Part shown: piece after piece, positions 37,649-46,004 of the stretch
Position numbering within the stretch: position 1 is the first letter of the stretch
How the letters are laid out: the number at the start of each line of letters is the position of its first letter
Assembly: GCF_000714535.1 (NCBI RefSeq)
Contig: NZ_AUND01000034.1
Coordinates: 310,001-374,000 of the forward strand
Direction: 5' to 3'
From: Thioclava pacifica DSM 10166
GTDB lineage: Bacteria > Pseudomonadota > Alphaproteobacteria > Rhodobacterales > Rhodobacteraceae
Length of the DNA: 64,000 bases
Position numbers and translations under genes: made by a program
The notes under the pieces: generated by a model
Seen by the model: only the letters and a program-made list of their open reading frames with translations
What the model was told of the DNA's origin: nothing
The model's database searches: none

Positions 37649-37680
37649 GCGCGGGCGGGTCGAGACCGCCCTGCCCGCGC
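37649..37680 (+). terminator. Hairpin after mmsB
   Basis: GCGCGGGC pairs with GCCCGCGC, and an inner GGGT/ACC stem extends it. It lacks a T-run, so termination here is less certain. Confidence 0.5.
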
Positions 37681-37748
37681 CCTCATGTCACAGCCCCTCA
37701 ATTCGCGCCAAGGTGAGTTAATCCTTGCCGCACACAACCACGTATCGC

Positions 37749-37761
37749 TATCACGGTGATA
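37749..37761. promoter_or_regulatory. TATCACGGTGATA palindrome before the DUF2892 gene
   Basis: A perfect 13-bp palindrome 29 bp upstream of the DUF2892 start, with TATCGC and GCGATA also placed around it. Candidate operator for a winged-helix repressor. Confidence 0.45.
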
Positions 37762-37790
37762 ATACAGCGCGATAACCGAAGGGGTTTTCC

Positions 37791-37988
37791 ATGTTTAAAC
37801 GCAATGTCGGCGGCATTGACCGCATCCTGCGCATCGTCATCGGGCTTGGCCTGATGCTGGGCTATTTCTTTAATCCCGGCGCTCCCTATAGCTGGCTCTA
37901 CTGGATCGGGATCATCCCGCTCGCCACCGGCCTGATGGGGAGCTGTGCGCTCTACACGATCCTCGGGGTCAATACCTGCAAGAAGTGA
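37791..37988 (+). CDS. DUF2892 small membrane protein (YgaP membrane-domain type)
   Basis: A 65-residue protein with two transmembrane helices (about 11-30 and 36-52). It has the family pattern NVGGIDRILRIVIGLGLM, GLMGSCALYTILGVNTC and paired cysteines. This domain occurs alone or fused to rhodanese in YgaP. AAGGGG precedes the ATG. It stands alone with its own terminator; the exact role is unknown, but sulfur- or thiocyanate-related functions are proposed for YgaP. Confidence 0.85.
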   Translation: MFKRNVGGIDRILRIVIGLGLMLGYFFNPGAPYSWLYWIGIIPLATGLMGSCALYTILGVNTCKK

Positions 37989-38023
37989 TCCGGGCGCTGA
38001 ACCCGCCTTTTGACGCCATTTCG

Positions 38024-38058
38024 CCCCGCCGGAGCCCGATGCGCTTCGGCGGGGTTTT
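38024..38058 (+). terminator. Terminator of the DUF2892 gene
   Basis: CCCCGCCG pairs with CGGCGGGG, followed by TTTT. Confidence 0.85.
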
Positions 38059-38160
38059 GCTTGCCGATGCGCCAACCGTCGCCGAATGAAAATGACAGCG
38101 ATGGAACGAAACGCCTGATCCGTTCATTACTCAAGCGAGACGAACGAAAGGAGAGTTCGC

Positions 38161-38577
38161 ATGAAACATCTTACCCGCTTCACGCTGGCCGCCGCGCTTG
38201 GCGCGAGCCTGCTGCCCGGTGTCGCGCTGGCTGACAATCCCGGCAATGGCGCGACAAAATGGAAGAAGGACAAGCCGCGTTCCGAACAGGTGATACGCGG
38301 CGCGCAGCAGGACTATCGCGCCTGCCCGCCCGGACTGGCCAAGAAGAACAATGGCTGCCGCCCGCCGGGGCTCACGCAGGAGCATCACGAGCGCAACCGC
38401 TGGCGCGAGGGCGACCGGATCACCGGCGATTACATTCTGGTGCGCAATCCGGACCGCTACGGCCTCGACCCGCGCAACACCTATTGGCGCTCGGACGGAT
38501 ACGTCTACCGAGTCGACCGCAAGACCGGTGAAGTGCTGTCATTGATCGGTCTCGCGCAATCAATCCTCGGGAACTGA
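38161..38577 (+). CDS. Secreted RcnB-like small protein, tandem paralogue 1
   Basis: A 138-residue exported protein. Signal peptide 1-24 (ending ALA). A Cys-containing motif YRACPPGLAKKNNGCRPPGL lies at about 54-73. The C-terminal RcnB-like half has GDYILVRNPDRYGLDPR, then NTYWRSDGYVYRVDRKTGEV. Proteins of this kind are sometimes mislabelled as excinuclease subunits because they lie near uvrA; here uvrA is indeed close but on the other strand. AAAGGAG precedes the ATG. Periplasmic function unknown. Confidence 0.72.
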   Translation: MKHLTRFTLAAALGASLLPGVALADNPGNGATKWKKDKPRSEQVIRGAQQDYRACPPGLAKKNNGCRPPGLTQEHHERNRWREGDRITGDYILVRNPDRYGLDPRNTYWRSDGYVYRVDRKTGEVLSLIGLAQSILGN

Positions 38578-38623
38578 TTTCGCAGCTGCAAAAACACGAT
38601 CTAGATTGCCGTGACGGCAAGGC

Positions 38624-38653
38624 AAGGCCCGCGCAGAAATGCGCGGGCCTTTA
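38624..38653 (+). terminator. Terminator after paralogue 1
   Basis: AAGGCCCGCGC pairs with GCGCGGGCCTT around a 5-nt loop; a short T-run follows. Confidence 0.8.
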
Positions 38654-38815
38654 ACGAATCATGAAAGGTGGCTTCATTTTTTTCTTAAGTAATTTCAAAT
38701 AACTACGGTGCACGAATGTACACAGACGCGTGCATAGCGGAAATGCGGAATCTGCAATGGACCTTTTTGCCGCAATGCGGCATTTCCCTACCAAACGCTA
38801 AATAAGGAAACGCGC
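38654..38815 (+). promoter_or_regulatory. AT-rich upstream region of paralogue 2
   Basis: Unusually AT-rich for the window (for example the T-run near 38677 and the TTCAAATAACTA segment). It also holds TGCCGCA/TGCGGCA inverted repeats near 38769-38781. Probably the promoter of the second RcnB-like gene; no ORF is seen. Confidence 0.4.
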
Positions 38816-39169
38816 ATGACCTATCTTCCCCGCTATGCGCTGATCGCAGTGATCGGCGCGGCCCTGTCGCCCATCGCCGTTATGGCGGAAGGCCCCACGA
38901 AATGGCTGACCTCCGGCGACACGGCTCAGATCACGCTTGCCAGCAGCGACATGTCCACGGCGCCCACGCCGTCGGTTCGCAATGACAAACTCTGGGAGCA
39001 GGGCCAGCGGATCACCCGTAACTATGTCCGCATCCGTCAGCCCGGCAATTTCGGTCTGAACCCGACTGCCACCTACTGGCGCTCCTACGACTACATCTAC
39101 CGCGTCGACGCAAAGACCGGCGAAGTGCTCGCCCAGGTCGGCAAGGCGGATACGATCATCGGCCACTGA
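38816..39169 (+). CDS. Secreted RcnB-like small protein, tandem paralogue 2
   Basis: A 117-residue exported protein with signal peptide 1-23 (ending MAE). Its C-terminal half matches paralogue 1: GQRITRNYVRIRQPGNFGLN, then ATYWRSYDYIYRVDAKTGEV. It lacks the Cys-Pro-Gly motif of paralogue 1. AAGGAAA precedes the ATG. It has its own terminator and upstream region, so the paralogues may be expressed separately. Confidence 0.7.
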   Translation: MTYLPRYALIAVIGAALSPIAVMAEGPTKWLTSGDTAQITLASSDMSTAPTPSVRNDKLWEQGQRITRNYVRIRQPGNFGLNPTATYWRSYDYIYRVDAKTGEVLAQVGKADTIIGH

Positions 39170-39203
39170 GCCGCAGCTTACGGTAATCGGTATTCTTTTT
39201 GGC

Positions 39204-39232
39204 AAACGGGCGGAACCTTCTCCGCCCGTTTT
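39204..39232 (+). terminator. Terminator after paralogue 2
   Basis: AAACGGGCGGA pairs with TCCGCCCGTTT, followed by T-rich sequence. Confidence 0.85.
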
Positions 39233-39338
39233 GCTTTCTTCTGAACACCGAAGGAGAGCCGATGATCCGCCTGCCTCAACCTATCCAGCGCCGGACCGCG
39301 CCGTTGCCCGATCCTTCCGCCATCGCTAGGTTGAGTGC

Positions 39339-39743
39339 ATGAGAGCATCTTTCCTGACAGCGCCGATCCTTCTCGCCCTCGCCCTGCCCCTTTCCGCACA
39401 AGGGGTCGAAGTGATGCGCGGCGGCAAGCTCTCAACGGGGCAGGACGCCGCGAAAACCACAACCGAGCCCGAATGCAAAACACTCTCGACGGGTGACACG
39501 TTCTGCAAGGTTGAACGCAGCGGGGTCTCGCGTTGGGTGCTGCAAGGTCAGATGCAGCCCGATTTCAAAGTCGGTGAGGTCTTCCCGGTCTATGATCATT
39601 CGATGATCATGGATCTCAACCGCTATGACCTGCCGCCGGTGACGGGAGCCTGGCGCTATTACGTGGTGCGCGGCGTGATCTACAAAGTCGGCGCGGACAG
39701 TCACAAGGTGATCGAGGTGGTCGGGCGCGCGATCGGGCGCTAG
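39339..39743 (+). CDS. Secreted RcnB-like small protein, tandem paralogue 3
   Basis: A 134-residue exported protein with signal peptide 1-21 (ending SAQG). Two Cys lie in the middle (ECKTLS, TFCKVE). The C-terminal half is a diverged version of the same fold: VGEVFPVYDHSMIMDLNRYD, then WRYYVVRGVIYKVGADSHKV and a final VVGRAIGR. The stop overlaps by 4 bp the end of the DUF4260 gene on the other strand. Confidence 0.68.
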   Translation: MRASFLTAPILLALALPLSAQGVEVMRGGKLSTGQDAAKTTTEPECKTLSTGDTFCKVERSGVSRWVLQGQMQPDFKVGEVFPVYDHSMIMDLNRYDLPPVTGAWRYYVVRGVIYKVGADSHKVIEVVGRAIGR

Positions 39744-40117
39744 TTGCGCGTTCCGATCCTGCCGAGATGGGTGTCCTGAAAGCCGCTGCGCCGCTTGAGC
39801 CCATACCCCAGCATCCGATCAAACCCGGCATGGGCCAAGACAAGCAAACCGGCAGCGACCAGCCACGGCGTCTGCGCCACGGGAAGAGCCCCAAGCGCAG
39901 CGATCGCCAGGCCGAAGCCGTAGATATGCGCTAGATTATAGGCGACTGCGCCGCTGACCGGCCCCGCCAGATAGCCCAGCATCGACAGGTCCGGCGCGAA
40001 GAAAATCACGATCCAGACCCACCACGACCAACCCGGCCCCATCATCGCCGCCAGCGCGAGACCCGCGATGAAGATCACCGCCCCCTCGAGACGCTGCCAG
40101 GCGATGTCCTCTCTCAC
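39740..40117 (-). CDS. DUF4260 membrane protein
   Basis: A 125-residue integral membrane protein with about four hydrophobic helices. The DUF4260 signatures [20 protein letters not shown] and [20 protein letters not shown] are present. Function unknown. Its ATG overlaps the uvrA stop by 4 bp, so it is probably translated from the uvrA message. Confidence 0.85.
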   Translation of the reverse strand: MREDIAWQRLEGAVIFIAGLALAAMMGPGWSWWVWIVIFFAPDLSMLGYLAGPVSGAVAYNLAHIYGFGLAIAALGALPVAQTPWLVAAGLLVLAHAGFDRMLGYGLKRRSGFQDTHLGRIGTRN

Positions 40118-42969
40118 TCGGCCGCCTCCTTGAGGCCCAGCATGGGCGCGAGGTAGCGCCCCGTATGCGAGCGCGGATTGACCGCGACCTGCTCGGGTGT
40201 ACCTTCGGCAACGATCTCGCCACCGCCATCGCCACCCTCGGGGCCAATGTCGATGATGTGGTCGGCGGTCTTGATGACATCGAGATTATGCTCGATCACC
40301 ACGACCGTATTGCCCTGCTCGACGAGGCTGTGCAGCACCTCCAGGAGCTTGCGCACATCCTCGAAATGCAGACCCGTGGTCGGCTCGTCGAGAATATAGA
40401 GCGTGCGGCCCGTTGCGCGTTTCGACAGCTCCTTCGATAGCTTCACCCGCTGCGCCTCGCCGCCCGAGAGCGTCGTCGCCTGCTGGCCGACCTTGATATA
40501 GCCAAGGCCCACCTCCATCAGCGCGTCCATCTTCTCGCGGATCGCGGGCACCGCCTTGAAGAACTCCTGCGCGTCCTCGACGGTCATATCAAGAACGTCC
40601 GCTATGCTCTTGCCTTTATACAAGATTTCCAAGGTCTCACGGTTGTAGCGCTTGCCCTTGCAGGTCTCGCATTCGACATAGACATCGGGGAGGAAATGCA
40701 TCTCGATCTTGATGACGCCATCGCCCTGACAGGCCTCGCAGCGCCCGCCCTTCACGTTGAAGCTGAACCGCCCCGGCTTGTAGCCGCGCGCCTTGGCCTC
40801 GGGCAGGCCCGCGAACCAGTCGCGGATCGGGGTGAAGGCCCCGGTGTAAGTGGCTGGATTCGAACGCGGAGTCCGCCCGATCGGGCGTTGGTCGATGTCG
40901 ATGACCTTGTCGAGATGCTCGAGCCCCTTCACCGTGTCGCAGGGCGCGGGCGTCTGGCGCGCGCCGTTGAGGCGCATCGAGGCGGTCTTGAACAGCGTCT
41001 CGATGGTCAGGGTCGACTTGCCGCCGCCCGACACGCCGGTCACGCAGACGAATTTCCCCAGCGGAAAATCCACCGTCACATCCTTGAGGTTGTTCCCACA
41101 AGCCCCGACAACGGTTAGCTTTTTCTTGTTTCCCTTGCGCCGGTCCGTGGGCACCGCGATTTCGCGTGTGCCCGACAGATATTGCCCGGTCATCGAGGCC
41201 GGGTCGGCGGCGATCTCCTCGGGCGTGCCACGCGCGACGACCTGCCCGCCATGCACCCCCGCGCCCGGCCCGATATCGAAGACGTAATCGGCATGGCGGA
41301 TCGCATCCTCGTCATGCTCGACGACGATCACCGTATTGCCCTGATCGCGCAGATTCTTCAGCGTCTGCAGGAGCCGGTCATTGTCGCGCTGGTGCAGACC
41401 GATGGAGGGTTCATCCAACACATAGAGCACCCCGGTCAGCCCCGAGCCGATCTGGCTCGCCAGACGAATCCGCTGGCTCTCGCCGCCCGACAGAGTGCCC
41501 GCCGCGCGGCTCATCGTGAGATAGTCGAGCCCGACATTCACAAGGAATCCAAGACGTTCTCGGATTTCCTTGAGGATCGCATGGGCGATCTCGTTCTTCT
41601 GCTGGGACAGGCTGTCCGGGACGGTCGCCACCCAGTCATGCGCTTCGCGGATCGACATCTCGACGATCTGGCCGATATGTTTGCCGCCGATCTTCACGGC
41701 GAGCGCCTCGGGGCGCAGGCGGTAGCCCTCGCAAGCATGGCAGGGGCGGTTGTTCTGGTAACGCTCCATCTCCTCGCGCGACCAGGCGCTATCGGTCTCG
41801 CGGTAGCGGCGCTCCATGTTCGGGATGATGCCTTCGAAGGTGCGGCTGACCTCGTAGACGCGCCCGCCCTCGTCGAAGCGGAACTTGATTTCCTGATCGC
41901 CCGAGCCGCGCAGGAACAGGTTTTGCACCTGTTCCGGCAGGTCCTTCCACGGCTTCTTCGGATCGAACCCGTGATGTTTCGCCAGCGCCTCGATCGTCTG
42001 GGTGTAGTAGGGCGATTTCGAACGCGCCCAGGGCGCGAGCGCCCCACCCCGGATCGAGAGCGTCACGTCCGGAACGACAAGGCGCTCGTCGAAGAACAGC
42101 TCGACGCCCAGACCGTCACAGACCGGGCAGGCCCCGAAGGGCGCGTTGAACGAGAACAGGCGCGGTTCGATTTCGGGGATGGTGAAGCCACTGACGGGAC
42201 AGGCGAAGTTCTCGGAAAACGTCGTGCGTTCGGGATCGCCCTCTTTCGGCGCAGACTCGAAAATCGCGATCCCGTCGGCCAGATCGAGCGCAGTTCGGAA
42301 CGAGTCCGCCAGCCGCGTCTCCATCCCCTCGCGCACCACGACACGGTCCACCACCACGTCGATATTGTGCCGGAATTTCTTGTCGAGCGTGGGCGGTTCT
42401 TCCAACTCGTAGAACTCGCCATTGACCTTCACGCGCTGGAAGCCCTGCTTGCGCAGCTCGATGAATTCCTTGCGATATTCGCCCTTGCGGTCGCGCACGA
42501 TCGGGGCGAGCAGATAGCCGCGCGTGCCCTCTTCCATGCGCATCACCGCATCGACCATGTCCTGCACCTGTTGCGCCTCGATCGGCTTGCCGGTGGCGGG
42601 GCTGTAGGGCGTGCCCGCCCGAGCGAAAAGCAGACGCATGTAATCGTAGATCTCGGTCACCGTGCCGACGGTCGAGCGCGGGTTCTTCGAGGTCGTCTTC
42701 TGCTCGATCGAGATTGCGGGCGAGAGGCCCGAGATGTGATCCACATCCGGCTTGCCCATCATGTCGAGGAACTGGCGCGCATAGGCGCTCAGGCTCTCGA
42801 CATAGCGGCGCTGGCCCTCGGCATAGATCGTATCGAAAGCGAGCGAGGATTTGCCGGAGCCCGACAGCCCCGTGATCACCACGAACTGATCGCGCGGAAT
42901 ATCGAGATCCACGCCCTTGAGATTGTGCTCGCGCGCGCCGCGCACTTCGATGAACTTCTGCTCAGCCAT
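40114..42969 (-). CDS. uvrA: Excinuclease ABC subunit A
   Basis: A 951-residue nucleotide-excision-repair damage sensor with tandem ABC ATPase halves. Walker A motifs are [10 protein letters not shown] and [10 protein letters not shown]; signature motifs are [12 protein letters not shown] and [12 protein letters not shown]. The C-terminal zinc module has CEACQGDG and CETCKGKRY. In the first zinc module one Cys is replaced (CPVSGF where E. coli has CPxCG), a change I recall in other alphaproteobacteria. The ATG at 42969 gives [20 protein letters not shown]; the longer frame to 43314 crosses a repeat and is false. A LexA box lies upstream. Confidence 0.97.
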   Translation of the reverse strand: MAEQKFIEVRGAREHNLKGVDLDIPRDQFVVITGLSGSGKSSLAFDTIYAEGQRRYVESLSAYARQFLDMMGKPDVDHISGLSPAISIEQKTTSKNPRSTVGTVTEIYDYMRLLFARAGTPYSPATGKPIEAQQVQDMVDAVMRMEEGTRGYLLAPIVRDRKGEYRKEFIELRKQGFQRVKVNGEFYELEEPPTLDKKFRHNIDVVVDRVVVREGMETRLADSFRTALDLADGIAIFESAPKEGDPERTTFSENFACPVSGFTIPEIEPRLFSFNAPFGACPVCDGLGVELFFDERLVVPDVTLSIRGGALAPWARSKSPYYTQTIEALAKHHGFDPKKPWKDLPEQVQNLFLRGSGDQEIKFRFDEGGRVYEVSRTFEGIIPNMERRYRETDSAWSREEMERYQNNRPCHACEGYRLRPEALAVKIGGKHIGQIVEMSIREAHDWVATVPDSLSQQKNEIAHAILKEIRERLGFLVNVGLDYLTMSRAAGTLSGGESQRIRLASQIGSGLTGVLYVLDEPSIGLHQRDNDRLLQTLKNLRDQGNTVIVVEHDEDAIRHADYVFDIGPGAGVHGGQVVARGTPEEIAADPASMTGQYLSGTREIAVPTDRRKGNKKKLTVVGACGNNLKDVTVDFPLGKFVCVTGVSGGGKSTLTIETLFKTASMRLNGARQTPAPCDTVKGLEHLDKVIDIDQRPIGRTPRSNPATYTGAFTPIRDWFAGLPEAKARGYKPGRFSFNVKGGRCEACQGDGVIKIEMHFLPDVYVECETCKGKRYNRETLEILYKGKSIADVLDMTVEDAQEFFKAVPAIREKMDALMEVGLGYIKVGQQATTLSGGEAQRVKLSKELSKRATGRTLYILDEPTTGLHFEDVRKLLEVLHSLVEQGNTVVVIEHNLDVIKTADHIIDIGPEGGDGGGEIVAEGTPEQVAVNPRSHTGRYLAPMLGLKEAAE

Positions 42970-43033
42970 CCATGCCCCCTGACATACCCGCCCTAGATAG
43001 GCGATGCGCGGTGAGTCTCCAATGAAAAAGAGC

Positions 43034-43048
43034 GAACGAAATGTGAAC
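43034..43048. promoter_or_regulatory. LexA (SOS) box of uvrA
   Basis: GAAC-N7-GAAC on the plus strand, i.e. GTTC-N7-GTTC reading toward uvrA: the direct-repeat SOS box of alphaproteobacteria. It is 65 bp before the uvrA start. Confidence 0.85.
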
Positions 43049-43094
43049 TTCTTAGGTTTCGTTGGGGTCCGCCAAATCTTTCGGCGCGATCGCA

Positions 43095-43228
43095 GGGCCG
43101 CGCCAGACCGCCGGGTGGGCGTTGCAACCGTCGAGGTATTAACTTTATCCCTGCCAGATCCTGACAACCTCGATCCGCGCGCTGGCGTTGCCAAAGCGCC
43201 CGCCCGAGGGGGCGGTCGGGCGCGGCCC
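43095..43228 (+). repeat. Dispersed 134-bp repeat, copy D
   Basis: The left terminus GGGCCGCGCCAGACCGCCGG is mirrored by the right terminus AAGCGCCCGCCCGAGGGGGC plus GGTCGGGCGCGGCCC. The TTTATCC core is present. It sits between the uvrA SOS box and the rhodanese promoter region, in the same orientation as A, B and C. Confidence 0.78.
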
Positions 43229-43460
43229 GGGCCGCTTGCGCGGCTGATCCGGGCCCGGACAGGACGTTGACGACCCCATCCCGTCCCCGCCCGCTTCCCT
43301 CGCAGCGCGATCAAATTCGTGGCAGAACAGTCTCAAATTCCACTTCTTGAATGTATTTTTGCCGCGTTTCGGGTTATGGGACTTGAAAGCCCCTGCCGAT
43401 TGGCCACATGAGGCGGGAAGCAGGCCGTTTCGGCCTTATGAGATTGCAAGAGGTGGAAAC

Positions 43461-43832
43461 ATGCTGAACTTCCTTCGTCCCTCCGGTGCTGGCGGCCGTG
43501 TCGAACGCATCGACCCGAAAGAGGCCGTCGCAAAGGCGAAAGCCGGCGAGCTGACCGTGATCGACGTGCGCGAAGGCATGGAAGTCAAAGCCTCGGGCAA
43601 AGCCAAGGGGGCGCTGCATATCCCGCTCGCGACGATCCGCATGAAGGCCGATCCCTCGAGCCCCGAGAAAAACCCCAAGCTCGACACCGCGAAGCCGGTG
43701 GCGCTCTACTGCGCCTCGGGCGCGCGTTCGGCCGGCGCCGCCCAGATGCTCGCGCAGATGGGCTACGAACATGTCTACAACATCGGCGGCCTCTATGATT
43801 GGCACGCCGCAGGCGGCGAGATCGAACGCTGA
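43461..43832 (+). CDS. Rhodanese-like domain protein
   Basis: A 123-residue single-domain rhodanese. It has DVREGMEVKASG, the active-site loop YCASGARS with nucleophilic Cys, and the C-terminal GYEHVYNIGGLYDW. The family moves sulfane sulfur, usually from thiosulfate. No signal peptide is evident, so it is cytosolic. The ATG at 43461 follows AGGTGG. Own terminator downstream. Confidence 0.9.
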   Translation: MLNFLRPSGAGGRVERIDPKEAVAKAKAGELTVIDVREGMEVKASGKAKGALHIPLATIRMKADPSSPEKNPKLDTAKPVALYCASGARSAGAAQMLAQMGYEHVYNIGGLYDWHAAGGEIER

Positions 43833-43856
43833 TCCGTCAGACCAATCGAGCAGACA

Positions 43857-43883
43857 AAAGGGGCCCAGCGGGCCCCTTTTTCA
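43857..43883. terminator. Bidirectional terminator, rhodanese / lpd
   Basis: AAGGGGCCC pairs with GGGCCCCTT, with T5 rightward and T4 leftward, between the two convergent stops. Confidence 0.85.
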
Positions 43884-43914
43884 TATCTTGATCGCACGCT
43901 TGGTGCAGGTGCGA

Positions 43915-45309
43915 TCAGAAGTGGATCGCACGTCCATATGCGTCGAGCACCGCTTCATGCATCATCTCCGACAGGGTCGGGTGCGGGAAGACGGTATTCA
44001 TCAGGTCTTCCTCGGTGGTCTCGAGCTGACGGCCCACGACATAGCCCTGGATCAGCTCGGTCACCTCGGCGCCCACCATATGCGCGCCCAGCAATTCGCC
44101 GGTCTTCGCGTCAAACACGGTCTTGACCATGCCCTCGGGCTCGCCCAGAGCGATCGCCTTCCCGTTGCCCATGAAGGGGAAGCGGCCGACTTTCACGTCA
44201 TAGCCCGCCTCTTTCGCCTTGGCTTCGGTCATGCCGACCGAAGCGACCTGCGGCGAGCAATAGGTGCAGCCCGCGATCGAGCCCGGCTTGACCGGATGGG
44301 CATGTTTGCCCGCGACCAGCTCAGCCACCATCACGCCTTCATGGCTGGCCTTGTGCGCAAGCCAGGGCGCGCCCGCGATGTCGCCGATCGCATAGAGCCC
44401 CTCGACCCCGGTGCGGCAGAACTCGTCGGTCACGACATGGGTGCGGTCGACCTTCACGCCGGCCTCTTCAAGTCCCAGATCTTCAACATTGCCGACGATG
44501 CCCACGGCGGAAATCACCGTATCGACCTCGAGCGTCTCGGTCTTACCGCCCGCCTCCAGCGTTGCGATCACCTTGTCGGCCTTGCGGTCGAGCTTGGTGA
44601 CGGTGGTCTTCTCGCGGATCTTCATACCCTGCTTCTCGAACTGCTTTTTGGCGAATTTCGAGATTTCCTCATCCTCGACGGGCAGCACGCGGTCCATCAC
44701 CTCGACCACGGTGGTCTCGGCCCCGAGCGTATTGAAGAAAGACGCGAATTCGATCCCGATTGCACCCGAACCGATCACGAGCAGCTTCTTGGGCTGATGC
44801 GGCGGTTGCAGCGCGTGCTTGTAGGACCAGACGCGCTTGCCGTCCGCTTCCAGCCCCGGCAGATTGCGCGCCCGTGCGCCGGTGGCGAGCACGATGTTCT
44901 TCGCGGTGAGCTCCTCGGTACCCTTGTCGGTCGTGACGGAAACCTTGCCTTTGCCGGCGAGCTTCGCCGCCCCCATCACCACATCGACCTTGTTCTTCTT
45001 GAGCAGGTGCGCGACGCCGGAGGACAGCTGCTTGGCCACCCCGCGCGAGCGTTTCACCACCGCATCGAGGTCGTAGCCGATCTTCTCGACGCTCAGGCCG
45101 AATTCCTTCGCACGTTCCATCAGGTGGAAGACCTCGGCGGAGCGCAGCAGCGCTTTCGTCGGGATGCAGCCCCAGTTGAGACAGATGCCGCCCAGATGTT
45201 CGCGCTCCACGACCGCGACCTTGAGGCCCAGCTGTGCGCCTCGGATGGCGCAGACATAGCCTCCCGGCCCTGCGCCGATCACGATCATGTCGTAGCTTTT
45301 CGATGCCAT
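43915..45309 (-). CDS. lpd: Dihydrolipoyl dehydrogenase
   Basis: A 464-residue FAD enzyme. It has the FAD site VIGAGPGGYVCAI, the redox disulfide GGICLNWGCIPTKALL, the NAD site LVIGSGAIGIEFASF, and the C-terminal catalytic His-Glu in FPHPTLSEMMHEAV. It is the E3 component of pyruvate or 2-oxoglutarate dehydrogenase complexes. No E1 or E2 genes are nearby in this window, so the complex served cannot be told. GGAGGGAAG precedes the ATG. Confidence 0.96.
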   Translation of the reverse strand: MASKSYDMIVIGAGPGGYVCAIRGAQLGLKVAVVEREHLGGICLNWGCIPTKALLRSAEVFHLMERAKEFGLSVEKIGYDLDAVVKRSRGVAKQLSSGVAHLLKKNKVDVVMGAAKLAGKGKVSVTTDKGTEELTAKNIVLATGARARNLPGLEADGKRVWSYKHALQPPHQPKKLLVIGSGAIGIEFASFFNTLGAETTVVEVMDRVLPVEDEEISKFAKKQFEKQGMKIREKTTVTKLDRKADKVIATLEAGGKTETLEVDTVISAVGIVGNVEDLGLEEAGVKVDRTHVVTDEFCRTGVEGLYAIGDIAGAPWLAHKASHEGVMVAELVAGKHAHPVKPGSIAGCTYCSPQVASVGMTEAKAKEAGYDVKVGRFPFMGNGKAIALGEPEGMVKTVFDAKTGELLGAHMVGAEVTELIQGYVVGRQLETTEEDLMNTVFPHPTLSEMMHEAVLDAYGRAIHF

Positions 45310-45345
45310 GTCTTCCCTCCGGTCAGAAACTGGTTTGGCATTAAA

Positions 45346-45930
45346 CTATTTCACCGACGCATTCAACTCATCCAAAGCATTCAGCGCCTTCCCATAGCCA
45401 CCTTCACGCATAAATGTTTCTTCCTCGGGCGTTGTCGTGCGGCCAAGCGCGGAGTTGCGCCACGGGAAACGCCCAAATTGTTCGATCACTAAACGATGTG
45501 CACGCGCATGTTTGAGATTGTCCGGCGAATACCATCGCTCGGAAAACAGCTGCACTGCACGATCCTGATCGGCAAGCGCCTCGGAATGCATGAAGGGCAG
45601 GTAGAAGAACTGTTGCAAGGGTGGGCCGATCTGCATGTCGTGCCCTTCCGCGATCGCGCGGGCCGCATGCTGACGCGCCGCCGGATCGGTCTCGAAGGCG
45701 CGCGGGTCGTCGCGGAACATATTGCGCGGGAACTGGTCGAGCAGCAGGATCAATGCCAGCGCCCCTTTCGGACTGCGCTCCCAATCGTTGAGCGCGCCCT
45801 GCGCCGCGATTTGCCAAAGCGGGGCGAAGCGACGCCGGATCGCGGCGTCAATCTCCTCGGTCGATTGATACCAGTTCTTCTCGCCCACCTCCACGCGCCA
45901 GAAGCGCAGGATTTCGTCAATGCGATCCAT
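45346..45930 (-). CDS. DUF924 family protein
   Basis: A 194-residue alpha-helical protein with the DUF924 signature (ILRFWRVEVGEKNWYQ, LALILLLDQFPRNMFRDDPR, FFYLPFMHSE). It probably has a TPR-like fold; function unknown. The ATG at 45930 follows GGGAGGG; a longer frame overlapping the MFS gene is rejected. It lies 36 bp from lpd in the same direction and may share its message. Confidence 0.88.
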   Translation of the reverse strand: MDRIDEILRFWRVEVGEKNWYQSTEEIDAAIRRRFAPLWQIAAQGALNDWERSPKGALALILLLDQFPRNMFRDDPRAFETDPAARQHAARAIAEGHDMQIGPPLQQFFYLPFMHSEALADQDRAVQLFSERWYSPDNLKHARAHRLVIEQFGRFPWRNSALGRTTTPEEETFMREGGYGKALNALDELNASVK

Positions 45931-46004
45931 AGAAAACGGCCCTCCCCTGCCGCAACCCGGATCAATGGTAGGGCATGGCGCGCGATGGGCAAAGCCGAAA
46001 GAGA

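Noticed and set aside
38161-38577. Annotation of the first RcnB-like gene as an excinuclease subunit
   Set aside because: The protein is short, secreted and has no ATPase motif. The true UvrA is encoded at 40114-42969 on the other strand.
42970-43314. 115-residue N-terminal extension of UvrA
   Set aside because: It would run through the LexA box and repeat copy D. The family start [17 protein letters not shown] matches 42969.
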